Shown: positions 1-6,458 of the stretch, piece by piece
Layout: each line of letters opens with the position of its first letter
Numbering within the stretch: the first letter of the stretch is position 1
NCBI GenBank assembly: GCA_902388545.1
Contig: CABMPS010000030.1
Span: 1 to 13,838, forward strand
Reading direction: 5' to 3'
Length of the DNA stretch: 13,838 bases
From: an uncultured Collinsella sp.
GTDB taxonomy: Bacteria; Actinomycetota; Coriobacteriia; Coriobacteriales; Coriobacteriaceae
Notes under the pieces: generated by a model
Database searches by the model: none
The model's input: the letters and a program-made list of their open reading frames with translations, nothing else
Told to the model about the DNA's origin: nothing
Position numbers and translations under genes: made by a program

Positions 1-34
1 GCGGCCCTTTTCCTTGGAGAAGGATCGATTAATG

Positions 35-51
35 GAACGGAGAGCCCGTTC
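35..51 (-). other. Short hairpin at the IIA stop codon
   Basis: GAACGG and CCGTTC pair around a 5-nt loop and touch the IIA stop codon. No U-run follows on the minus strand, so it is not a convincing intrinsic terminator. Nothing else is recognisable in the first 50 bases. Confidence 0.3.
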
Positions 52-503
52 TAGCCCTCGAGCCCGGCGTTGATGAGCTCGGCAATCTCGACAGGATCGG
101 TGCTTTCGCGCACCCTGTCACGGAAGCCAGCATCCATCAGCATCACGGCAGCCTTGGAGAGCAGACGCAGGTGCGTGGTTCCCGCTTCGCCGGCGGGCAC
201 GTACAGCGCGAGCGCCACATCGACGGGCACGCCATCAAAGCTCGGCCACTCAACAGGCTCGGACAGCTTGAGCACGGCCACGCCCGGCGTATGGATCGCA
301 TCGCTCTTGGCATGCGGAACGGCAAAACCGGCGACGAGGCCAGTCTCGGCCTCGTTTTCGCGAGCAATAAAAGCCGCCTCTACAGCAGACGCGTCATCGG
401 CAAAACCAAGCTCAACAGCCTGCTCGGACAGATAATGCAGCGCGTCCTCGCGCGAGGCGGCGGCGTAGCCAATCGTCACTTGGTTGGCAGATACAAACCC
501 CAT
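51..503 (-). CDS. PTS IIA protein, fructose/mannitol type
   Basis: This is a cytoplasmic phosphocarrier of 150 aa, the usual size for a free-standing EIIA of the fructose/mannitol family. It takes phosphate from HPr and passes it to a IIB cysteine. The family signature AVPHAKS is present and His64 is the predicted phosphorylated residue; the acidic/Gly stretch before it (ETGLVAGF) is also typical. The start ATG follows AAGGAAGG at 6 nt. It lies 12 nt downstream of the transketolase C-terminal subunit, so it is the last gene of the sugar cluster. The membrane IIBC protein at the other end lacks a IIA domain, so this protein is its likely partner. Family assignment is firm; pairing with this IIBC and the sugar are inferred. 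Confidence 0.93.
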   Translation of the reverse strand: MGFVSANQVTIGYAAASREDALHYLSEQAVELGFADDASAVEAAFIARENEAETGLVAGFAVPHAKSDAIHTPGVAVLKLSEPVEWPSFDGVPVDVALALYVPAGEAGTTHLRLLSKAAVMLMDAGFRDRVRESTDPVEIAELINAGLEG

Positions 504-515
504 GGAAAGCCTTCC

Positions 516-1454
516 TTACAACACGGACCTGACCGCAGCTTCGATGCCGTCGGCGTCCAAACCGTACTTATGCAGCAAATCGACCGCAGGGCCGGACTCG
601 CCGTACACATCGCGCACGCCGACGCGACGCATCGGCACTGGATGCTGCTCCGCGAGCACCGAGGCAACGGCCTCGCCAAGACCACCGATAATCGAATGCT
701 CCTCGGCGGTGACCACGCGACCGGTCTTCTTGGCGCTGGCAACCACCAAACGCTCATCGAGCGGTTTGATCGTATGCATGTTGATGACCTCAGCATCGAT
801 GCCGTCGGCAGCGAGCGCCTCGGCAGCAGCGAGTGCCTCAGCGACCATGAGACCGCACGCGACGATCGTGACATCAGAGCCCTCCCGTACAACAACACCG
901 CGGCCGATCTTGAACTCGTAGTCCTCGTGATCGTTGATGACCGGTGTTGCCAGGCGGCCGAAGCGCATGTAGACCGGCCCCTCAAACTCATAGGCGGCGC
1001 GCACACAGGCGCGGGCCTCGACATCGTCGGCGGGAACGACCACCGTCATACCCGGAATCGTACGCATGAGTGCGATATCCTCGCAGCACTGGTGCGTGGC
1101 GCCGTCCTCGCCCACCGAAATGCCGGCATGGGTGGCGCCAATCTTGACGTTGAGGTGCGGGTAGCCAATGGAATTGCGGACCTGCTCGTAGGCGCGACCG
1201 GCGGCAAACATCGCAAAGGTGCTCGCAAAAGCAACGCGGCCCGTGGTCGCGATGCCGGCGGCAAGACCCATCAGGTTGCTCTCGGCGATGCCGGCATCGT
1301 AAAAGCGCTCAGGATGGGCAGTCTTAAACTTACCCGTCTGCGTAGCGGCAGCCAGGTCGGCATCGAGCACTACAAAGTCATCGTGCTCATTGCCCAGCTC
1401 GACGAGTGCCTCGCCGTAGCTTACGCGCGTGGCGACTTTTTTGACCTCTGCCAT
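516..1454 (-). CDS. Transketolase, C-terminal subunit
   Basis: This is the pyrimidine-binding plus C-terminal half of a split transketolase, 312 aa. Transketolase moves two-carbon ketol units between sugar phosphates using thiamine diphosphate. Glu58 in AGIAES matches the glutamate that activates the TPP aminopyrimidine, and FASTFAMFAAGRAYEQVR matches the conserved helix after it. The C-terminal domain shows HTIKPLD and EEHSIIGGLGEAV. Its ATG overlaps the stop of the N-terminal subunit by one base (TAATG), which implies translational coupling and 1:1 synthesis; AGAGGAA lies just upstream. Split transketolases are common in Gram-positive bacteria and archaea. A 1-deoxyxylulose-5-phosphate synthase is less likely because that enzyme is normally a single chain. 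Confidence 0.93.
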   Translation of the reverse strand: MAEVKKVATRVSYGEALVELGNEHDDFVVLDADLAAATQTGKFKTAHPERFYDAGIAESNLMGLAAGIATTGRVAFASTFAMFAAGRAYEQVRNSIGYPHLNVKIGATHAGISVGEDGATHQCCEDIALMRTIPGMTVVVPADDVEARACVRAAYEFEGPVYMRFGRLATPVINDHEDYEFKIGRGVVVREGSDVTIVACGLMVAEALAAAEALAADGIDAEVINMHTIKPLDERLVVASAKKTGRVVTAEEHSIIGGLGEAVASVLAEQHPVPMRRVGVRDVYGESGPAVDLLHKYGLDADGIEAAVRSVL

Positions 1455-2284
1455 TAGAGTTCCTCTCCTGCTGCCGCGAGCTCGGCCATGGCCTGCTCAA
1501 ACTGCTCGTCATTGGGCGCCTTGCCATGCCAGCCAACCTGGTTCTCCATAAAGGAGACGCCTTTGCCCTTCACCGTCTCGGCGATGATAGCGACGGGCGC
1601 GCCGGTCACCTCGCGAGCTTCGGCGAAAGCCGCCTCAATCTGCGCCATGTCGTTGCCATCGGCTAGCTCTATCACATGCCACTTAAAGGCGCGGAACTTG
1701 TCGGCAAGCGGCATGGCCGAGTTGACTTCATCGATCGTGCCGTCAATCTGCAAGCCGTTGTGGTCGACGACGGCAACAAGATTGTCGAGCGCATGGTTGC
1801 CGGCAAACATAGCCGCCTCCCACACCTGGCCTTCCTCGCACTCACCGTCGCCCAGCAACGTGTAGACACGGTAGCTGTCGCCCCAGTGCTTAGCGGCAAG
1901 CGCCATTCCAACTGGAGCAGAGACGCCCTGACCGAGCGAGCCGGTGGACATATCGATGCCTGGGGTATCGTTCATGTTGGGATGGCCCTGCAGTCGGCTG
2001 CCAATATGGCGGAGCGTCTCGAGCTCTTCGACGGGAAAATAGCCGCGATTTGCCAACACCGAATACAGGCCCGGCGCCGCGTGACCCTTGGAGAGCACAA
2101 AGCGGTCGCGATCGGCCTTGTGAGGGTCGGCAGGATCGATATTCATTTCCTCAAAGTACAGATACGTCATGATGTCGGCTGCACCGAGCGATCCACCCGG
2201 ATGTCCCGACTTGGCCGCGTGAACCGCAGTCACGACACCCTTCCTGACCTCATTGGCGACCTTCGCCAGCTCCTGGTTGGTCAT
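1454..2284 (-). CDS. Transketolase, N-terminal (TPP-binding) subunit
   Basis: This is the pyrophosphate-binding half of a split transketolase, 276 aa. The TPP motif begins at GDGE (145-148) and ends at Asn176 in DHNG. Conserved histidines are His28 (KSGHPGGS) and His68 (KGHAAP), and GSLGQG lies at 115-120. An upstream in-frame ATG at 2386 would add 34 residues that do not resemble transketolase and would overlap the transaldolase gene. The start at 2284 has AGAGGAA about 5 nt upstream and begins MTNQELAKVANEVRK, a normal N-terminus for this subunit. It is 64 nt downstream of the transaldolase gene and overlaps the C-terminal subunit. The two together should form one functional enzyme linking xylulose-5-P, ribose-5-P, sedoheptulose-7-P, fructose-6-P and erythrose-4-P. 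Confidence 0.93.
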   Translation of the reverse strand: MTNQELAKVANEVRKGVVTAVHAAKSGHPGGSLGAADIMTYLYFEEMNIDPADPHKADRDRFVLSKGHAAPGLYSVLANRGYFPVEELETLRHIGSRLQGHPNMNDTPGIDMSTGSLGQGVSAPVGMALAAKHWGDSYRVYTLLGDGECEEGQVWEAAMFAGNHALDNLVAVVDHNGLQIDGTIDEVNSAMPLADKFRAFKWHVIELADGNDMAQIEAAFAEAREVTGAPVAIIAETVKGKGVSFMENQVGWHGKAPNDEQFEQAMAELAAAGEEL

Positions 2285-2311
2285 ACGAATTCCTCTCTTG
2301 AGAACAACCCC

Positions 2312-2332
2312 GGCACCGGATGGCGCGATGCC
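2312..2332 (-). other. Small hairpin between transaldolase and transketolase genes
   Basis: GGCACCG and CGATGCC form a 7-bp stem (one G-U pair in the minus-strand RNA) with a 7-nt loop in the 64-nt gap. No U-run follows, so it may affect mRNA stability rather than end transcription. Confidence 0.3.
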
Positions 2333-2348
2333 GAGGGCAACCCGGTCG

Positions 2349-3032
2349 TTAAGCCTGAGCGACGACCTTCTGCCAGTCAGCCTCAAAAGAGGCGAGGCCC
2401 TGGTCGGTCAGCGGGTGATGCAGGCACTTCTTGAGAGCGGCCATGGGCACGGTCGCGATGTCGGCACCAAGAAGAGCCGCCTGGGTCACGTGGTTGGGCG
2501 TGCGGACCGAAGCGGTGATGATCTCGACGGTGTCGTCGACGTTCTTGCCGGTCCAGTCATAGTTCTTGATGCATGTCACGACATTGTCGAGCTGCGAGAT
2601 GCCGTCCTCGGCGATGTCGTCAAAGCGGCCGACAAACGGGCTGATGTAGCGGGCACCGGCGTTGGCGGCCATGAGGGCCTGCGTCGGCGAGAAAACAAGC
2701 GTCATGTTGACGCGCACGCCCGCATCGGCCAGGGCGCGGCAGGCGGCGAGGCCGGCCTCGCACACGGGAAGCTTGACCACGATGTTGGGAGCCAGGGCGG
2801 CAAGACGCTTGCCCTCCTCGATCATGCCCTCGGCAGTGGTCGCGGTGGACTCAGCAGACACGGGCAGGCCCTCGCAGAGCTCGGCAATCTTGAGCATATG
2901 GGGCTCAAAGTCGGCGAGCTTGCCGCCGGTCTTGGCGTACAGGGACGGGTTGGTGGTGACGCCGGCAAGGCAGCCCCAGCTCTTGGCCTCGGCGATCTCG
3001 TCAAGGTTGGCGGTATCGATAAAGAACTTCAT
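2349..3032 (-). CDS. tal: Transaldolase, small FSA/TalC-type
   Basis: This cytoplasmic class I aldolase-fold enzyme of 227 aa transfers dihydroxyacetone units between sugar phosphates. It matches the small transaldolase/fructose-6-phosphate aldolase family in length and motifs: Asp6, TTNPS (26-30), and the Schiff-base lysine Lys87 in VVKLP. Family knowledge separates transaldolase from fructose-6-phosphate aldolase partly by Glu versus Gln and Phe versus Tyr in the active site. Here the aligned positions are Glu61 and Phe133, so transaldolase is favoured. The start at 3032 has AGAAGGAG 8 nt upstream; the longer in-frame start at 3059 lacks support. It sits between the GatZ-like gene and transketolase, with a terminator-like hairpin ending about 32 nt before the start codon. 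Confidence 0.92.
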   Translation of the reverse strand: MKFFIDTANLDEIAEAKSWGCLAGVTTNPSLYAKTGGKLADFEPHMLKIAELCEGLPVSAESTATTAEGMIEEGKRLAALAPNIVVKLPVCEAGLAACRALADAGVRVNMTLVFSPTQALMAANAGARYISPFVGRFDDIAEDGISQLDNVVTCIKNYDWTGKNVDDTVEIITASVRTPNHVTQAALLGADIATVPMAALKKCLHHPLTDQGLASFEADWQKVVAQA

Positions 3033-3064
3033 GGTGCAAACTCCTTCTAAGGAATCCAAAACTC

Positions 3065-3100
3065 AAAAAATAGGACAAAGGGGATGTCCCTTTGTCCTAT
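3065..3100 (-). terminator. Terminator-like hairpin inside the sugar cluster
   Basis: A perfect 13-bp stem (3070-3082 with 3088-3100) encloses a 5-nt loop and is followed, on the minus strand, by a run of about six U. This is textbook intrinsic-terminator geometry for the GatZ-like transcript. The transaldolase start codon is only about 32 nt beyond the U-run, with no room for a normal promoter. It may therefore be a leaky terminator or attenuator. It could also be a dispersed palindromic repeat. Confidence 0.65.
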
Positions 3101-3102
3101 GT

Positions 3103-3138
3103 GCCGGGCCTGCAGCTGGGACATGCCCCAGGCCCGGC
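3103..3138 (-). other. Second hairpin preceding the terminator-like stem
   Basis: GCCGGGCCTG (3103-3112) pairs perfectly with CAGGCCCGGC (3129-3138), a 10-bp GC-rich stem with a 16-nt loop. On the minus-strand RNA it forms before the 3070-3100 hairpin. Part of it (3118-3129) could instead pair with 3080-3090, giving an alternative fold. Confidence 0.45.
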
Positions 3139-3157
3139 GTCGTGTAGGAAAAGCTAC

Positions 3158-4426
3158 TTAGAGAGCCTTCTCGATGCGGCTCGTGACGCCCTTGAGGTTA
3201 AGACCGACGACGTACTGCTTGATCGGGCGCTTGATGTGCTCGATCACAAAGCGCTTGCCGTCAATGTCCTGGGCAGCGAGGTTGCGATAGAGCTTCTCGA
3301 CCTGCTCCTTGACCTCGGGATCGTTGAACGCGTAGTGGCCGGAGACATCCAGAATCTTCAGGCTGAGCTCGTCGTCGGCCAGAATGTCGTCAACCTGCAG
3401 GTTGACATCGTCGCCGGTCATCCACTTGCGCCAGCGCTCGGTCTTGATGGCCTTGACCAGCAGCGTGCGATACAGATCGGAGGGATCGTCGCACAGGCCG
3501 TTGTCGACCAGAATCTGCTCGGTAGCGCAGAGCTTGAGGTAAGCGCGGGTCTCCTCGGTGCCGTACTGAGGGGCGACATTGGAAGCGGTCACGTGTGCCG
3601 GGATGTGCTCGAGCAGCGTCGCGTCGTCCAGGTAGTCGGCGTTGTGCTCCTTCAGGCCCACGCCGTAGCGCTTGGCCATGTCGGCGAGCTCGCGGGCATT
3701 CTTAAAGTTGTAATGACCGACCTGCTCGGTCCAACGGGTGAGCGTACCGGTCTGGCCGACGATAAAGGTGGGCATGGGGCAGCCGCGCTTCTCGAGCTCG
3801 GGCTGCAGCTGAGAAATGAACTCCTCGTACTTGTCGGTTGAGGTCAGGCCGCCATTGGTCTCCTCGGTACCGACCTCATAGGCAACCTCGGGCAGGTTAT
3901 GCTCGCGACGGTACTGCTCAAGATAGTCGATAAGATCGATCGTGCGGCGAAGCACCACGTCGAGCGGAATAACCTTGCCGATCTGATAGGGGTCCTTGGT
4001 GGGGTCGACCATCAGCAGGTCAAAGCCTGCCTCCATGTCGGCGACAAAGGACTTGCGGGCGAGCTCCATGGCCTCGTCCTCGGGCAGGTGGGCGTTACGC
4101 TCCTCGTCGCGCTGCCACGGACCGCCGTGATCGCGGCACAGGTAGTACGGACCGGTATAGCCCACCTCGTCGGCAACCTTCTTAATGTCGGCGGCAAAGC
4201 GCGTCTGGTCCCAACCGTTGACGTAGCCGGCGCCCATCTCGTCCATATCGACCTGGTTGCGGCTAGCGATAAACATGGGCGGGAAATCCTCGTCCTTGGC
4301 AAGCTCGAACACGGCCTGAATCAGGTTGGGGCTCATGGGGCCAATGCCGACCATGGTTGCGTGATCGCCGCTGTCCTGCAGCTTGAGCATGCCCTGAACG
4401 GCCTGGCGGATGGTGAGGTTGGACAT
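3158..4426 (-). CDS. gatZ: GatZ/KbaZ-family protein (tagatose-bisphosphate aldolase subunit or ketose-phosphate 4-epimerase)
   Basis: The 422-aa length equals that of GatZ/KbaZ. Landmarks alignable with E. coli GatZ from memory are CRDHGGP (97-103), EVGTEE (184-189) and KEHNADYL (259-266), plus SRNQVD early in the chain. In E. coli, GatZ is described as a non-catalytic subunit that supports the GatY aldolase. No GatY/KbaY partner is encoded in this window. Some members of the family have been described as C4-epimerases acting on tagatose or fructose (6-phosphate), so an independent epimerase role is plausible. The start has AAGGAGAA about 6 nt upstream. Structured gaps lie on both sides: 144 nt to the IIBC gene and 125 nt to the transaldolase gene. 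Family membership is fairly sure; reaction and substrate are not. Confidence 0.82.
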   Translation of the reverse strand: MSNLTIRQAVQGMLKLQDSGDHATMVGIGPMSPNLIQAVFELAKDEDFPPMFIASRNQVDMDEMGAGYVNGWDQTRFAADIKKVADEVGYTGPYYLCRDHGGPWQRDEERNAHLPEDEAMELARKSFVADMEAGFDLLMVDPTKDPYQIGKVIPLDVVLRRTIDLIDYLEQYRREHNLPEVAYEVGTEETNGGLTSTDKYEEFISQLQPELEKRGCPMPTFIVGQTGTLTRWTEQVGHYNFKNARELADMAKRYGVGLKEHNADYLDDATLLEHIPAHVTASNVAPQYGTEETRAYLKLCATEQILVDNGLCDDPSDLYRTLLVKAIKTERWRKWMTGDDVNLQVDDILADDELSLKILDVSGHYAFNDPEVKEQVEKLYRNLAAQDIDGKRFVIEHIKRPIKQYVVGLNLKGVTSRIEKAL

Positions 4427-4468
4427 TTTGTTCTCCTTCTCCAGAGGATTTTTGACAAAAGTTCCCTG

Positions 4469-4486
4469 GGACCCAGATGTGGGCCC
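4469..4486 (-). other. Hairpin upstream of the gatZ-like ribosome binding site
   Basis: GGACCCA and TGGGCCC form a 7-bp stem (one G-U pair in the minus-strand RNA) with a 4-nt loop. It lies about 40 nt before the gatZ-like start and may affect stability or ribosome access. Confidence 0.35.
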
Positions 4487-4491
4487 TATCA

Positions 4492-4552
4492 GTGCGGATG
4501 GATTTTGTTGTGTAGGGGCGGTTGTGCGGAGTCAAATCCATCCCTCCGCACA
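4492..4552 (-). promoter_or_regulatory. Structured intercistronic RNA, possible H-type pseudoknot
   Basis: An 8-bp stem pairs 4545-4552 with 4523-4530. Its 14-nt loop contains 4534-4543, which is a perfect 10-bp complement of 4496-4505 downstream in the minus-strand RNA. The two helices can combine as an H-type pseudoknot or compete as alternatives. It lies between the IIBC and gatZ-like genes. Function is unknown; I infer a role in mRNA processing, attenuation or translation of gatZ. Confidence 0.4.
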
Positions 4553-4570
4553 GCCGGAGTCCTTAAAGGT

Positions 4571-6043
4571 TTACTTGGCCTGCTTATCGAGCGTGGGCTT
4601 CATGGCAATCAGGATTGCAGCGGCGACCAAGGAGCCAATCACGATGTCCAGGCAGAACAGCGCGACGTTGTTGGTGGCCAGGGCGACAATAAAGCCACCA
4701 TGCGGAACATAGCAGTCGATGCCCTGGAAGGCGGCAAGCGCCGCGCCCACGGCAGAGCCGATGCAAATGCCGGGCAGGGTGTGGCCAAGATCCTTGACCG
4801 CGAAGGGAATAGCGCCCTCGGTAATACCGATGCAGCCCATGAACAGCGCAGAGATGCCCATCTGACGGTCAGCGTCATCGAACTTGTTCTTGGCGATGAG
4901 CGCAGCGAGGCCGCAAGCAATCGGGGGAATGGCGACGGCGACGCGGAACATACCGTTGGGGCCGTAGATGCCGGAGGCCATGATGGCCATGGTAAAGGTC
5001 GAAGCGGTCTTGTTGATGGGGCCACCCATATCGAAAGCGGTCATAACGCCAATGACCAGGCCCAGGACGACGGCGGAGCCGCCCTGCAGGCTGCCGAGCA
5101 CGCTGGTGAGCCAATCCATCACAAAGCCAAGCGGCGTGGCCAGGATGTAGATGTAAGCCATGCCCAGGACGAGCGAGGTCAGAATCGGGATGATCAGAAT
5201 GGGCATGATGGTCTGGATGGTGTTGTTGACCTTCCAGGTCTTCATCCAGCGGACAAAGTAACCGCAGATGACAGCCATGATCATGGCGCCCAAGAAGCCG
5301 GTCGAAACGCTGTTGCCGCTCGGGGTGACGACGGCGTTGTTAACCAAGTAGCCCAGGACGAAGCCGGGGGCAAGTGCGGGCTTACCGGCCATCGAGTAGG
5401 CGATGTATGCCGCAAGCACCGGAATCATCATAGAGATGCCGGCCATGCCGATAGTGTTAAGGCTCACCATCAACGGGTTGGTGACCTCCATGCCGCTAGC
5501 ACCGGCAGTACCGGATGCCAACGAGAAGGCGAGGAACACGCCACCGATAACGACGATGGGGATAAAATAGGAAACACCGGTATTGAATGCATTGAGCAGC
5601 GTCTTGCCAGGGTCGGCAAAGATGGACTGCTTGGACGCCGGTGTCGGGGCCTGCGGGGCAGCGGAGACGGCCTTCTTCTCTGCCTTGGCCTCGGCCTTGG
5701 ACGCGTCAACGGCACCGCCCGTCGCCTTGATGATCTCGACAGCCTGGTCGATAATCTTTACCGGATCGGCGATTACATCCGAGGTGCCGACCTTGAGGAA
5801 CTTGCCCTCGGCCATCTTCTGCTCAAAACGGTCCTCGTTCTCGACACCCACGTCGACGGACTCGAGCACCAGGTCGGCGCAATCAACGTCTTCCTGCGTG
5901 AGCTCATTCTCGATACCCAGACCACCCTGAGCCTCGACTTTGCACTCGATGCCACGAGCGGCGCATTCATCCTGAATCGCCTTCTGGGCCATATACGTGT
6001 GGGCGATACCCACGGTACAGGCGGCAACGCCTACGATCTTCAT
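4571..6043 (-). CDS. PTS permease IIBC, fructose family
   Basis: This 490-aa inner-membrane protein imports and phosphorylates a sugar. Residues 1-108 are a fructose-type IIB domain with the phosphorylated cysteine at Cys9 (VAACTVGIAHTYMAQ). Family members usually read CPTGIAHT; this one has CTVGIAHT. Residues 111-140 are an Ala/Lys/Pro-rich linker. From about 142 to the end is a IIC domain with many hydrophobic segments, including GGPINKTAST and the conserved GITEGAIPF. There is no IIA domain, which fits the separate IIA gene at 51-503. The start at 6043 has GAGGGAAG nearby and begins MKIVGVAAC; a longer frame to 6145 has no IIB-like sequence. It is the first gene of the cluster, with a promoter about 100 nt upstream. 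Substrate cannot be read from sequence. Confidence 0.92.
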   Translation of the reverse strand: MKIVGVAACTVGIAHTYMAQKAIQDECAARGIECKVEAQGGLGIENELTQEDVDCADLVLESVDVGVENEDRFEQKMAEGKFLKVGTSDVIADPVKIIDQAVEIIKATGGAVDASKAEAKAEKKAVSAAPQAPTPASKQSIFADPGKTLLNAFNTGVSYFIPIVVIGGVFLAFSLASGTAGASGMEVTNPLMVSLNTIGMAGISMMIPVLAAYIAYSMAGKPALAPGFVLGYLVNNAVVTPSGNSVSTGFLGAMIMAVICGYFVRWMKTWKVNNTIQTIMPILIIPILTSLVLGMAYIYILATPLGFVMDWLTSVLGSLQGGSAVVLGLVIGVMTAFDMGGPINKTASTFTMAIMASGIYGPNGMFRVAVAIPPIACGLAALIAKNKFDDADRQMGISALFMGCIGITEGAIPFAVKDLGHTLPGICIGSAVGAALAAFQGIDCYVPHGGFIVALATNNVALFCLDIVIGSLVAAAILIAMKPTLDKQAK

Positions 6044-6087
6044 TGCTTCCCTCTTTTCATAGAGTTGCGTGCGCAAGACACCGTTTG

Positions 6088-6099
6088 CGGAGGCCTCCG
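6088..6099 (-). other. Palindrome in the IIBC leader
   Basis: CGGAGGCCTCCG is a perfect 12-bp palindrome in the predicted 5' leader of the PTS transcript. It is flanked by two direct copies of CCGTTTG (6081-6087 and 6112-6118). It could be a hairpin or a protein site; nothing decides between them. Confidence 0.3.
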
Positions 6100-6143
6100 G
6101 AGCATCCCCTGCCGTTTGGACTTGCTGTCTTTTCGACAAGACC

Positions 6144-6173
6144 AATATAGGTGCTCGTTTTTCTTAATGCCAG
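6144..6173 (-). promoter_or_regulatory. Predicted promoter of the PTS/transketolase cluster
   Basis: On the minus strand, CTGGCA (6168-6173) and TATATT (6144-6149) are separated by 18 bp and resemble -35 and -10 boxes. Transcription would start near 6137, giving a leader of about 94 nt before the IIBC start. Operator-like half-sites lie just upstream of the -35 box. Confidence 0.5.
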
Positions 6174-6181
6174 TTTATTTC

Positions 6182-6236
6182 GGTAAACGCGCAGGTCAGA
6201 GCGTTGGTTACGCTATTTAGTTATGCGTTTAACCAA
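6182..6236. promoter_or_regulatory. LacI-type operator cluster
   Basis: Three related motifs occur within 55 bp: GGTAAACGC (6182-6190), GGTTACGC (6206-6213) and, inverted, GCGTTTAACC (6225-6234). The last belongs to a 20-bp imperfect palindrome centred on CG at 6226/6227 (TTAGTTATGC then GTTTAACCAA, 7 of 10 symmetric positions), which is the usual LacI/GalR operator layout. TTGGTTA (6204-6210) and TAACCAA (6230-6236) also form a wider inverted repeat. The sites lie upstream of the PTS promoter and upstream of the divergent LacI gene, so they are the likely targets of that regulator. Confidence 0.5.
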
Positions 6237-6445
6237 AAATGAATCCTGCGATTTTACCATCGATTTCAAAAGTCAAGAAGTATTTGATTTTCTCGGTAGA
6301 CGGCAGATGCGCATGCCGGTCACAAATTTCGACCCCACCCATATACCGCATTTGTTGCATACTCATATGAAAGGAAAAAGTCGCTCACCAAAGCGCATCC
6401 CTCACCAAGACTCAAAGTCATCATGTTGGAAAATGCTCATCTGTC

Positions 6446-6453
6446 GGAAGGAG
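6446..6453 (+). promoter_or_regulatory. Ribosome binding site deciding the LacI start
   Basis: GGAAGGAG lies 5 nt before the GTG at 6459. The in-frame ATG at 6423 has no comparable site and would add 12 residues before the normal LacI N-terminus. Confidence 0.7.
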
Positions 6454-6458
6454 TCGCT

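Larger units (their letters stand above)
6044..6458. other. Divergent intergenic region, no gene
   Basis: These 415 bases separate the PTS operon from the LacI gene. They are more AT-rich than the flanks between about 6130 and 6400. They hold the PTS promoter, operator-like repeats and leader palindrome listed separately. I could not identify a convincing promoter for the LacI gene. Open frames crossing the region lack family resemblance and ribosome binding sites. Confidence 0.7.

Noticed and set aside
171..1457. 428-codon plus-strand frame opposite IIA and transketolase
   Set aside because: Antisense shadow with no recognisable domain or ribosome binding site.
516..2284. Transketolase in two frames as a frameshifted pseudogene
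   Set aside because: Each half has its own start and ribosome binding site with a TAATG junction, and natural two-subunit transketolases are well known.
516..4426. Sulfoquinovose (sulfo-transketolase or sulfo-transaldolase) pathway
   Set aside because: A PTS permease imports the substrate, and no sulfoquinovosidase, sulfolactaldehyde enzyme or sulfonate exporter is present.
3899..6220. Very long open frame (773 codons) on the plus strand opposite the PTS and GatZ-like genes
   Set aside because: It is antisense to two well-recognised genes, is rich in His/Asp/Gly/Arg as expected from reading GC-rich codons backwards, and has no family motifs or suitable ribosome binding site.
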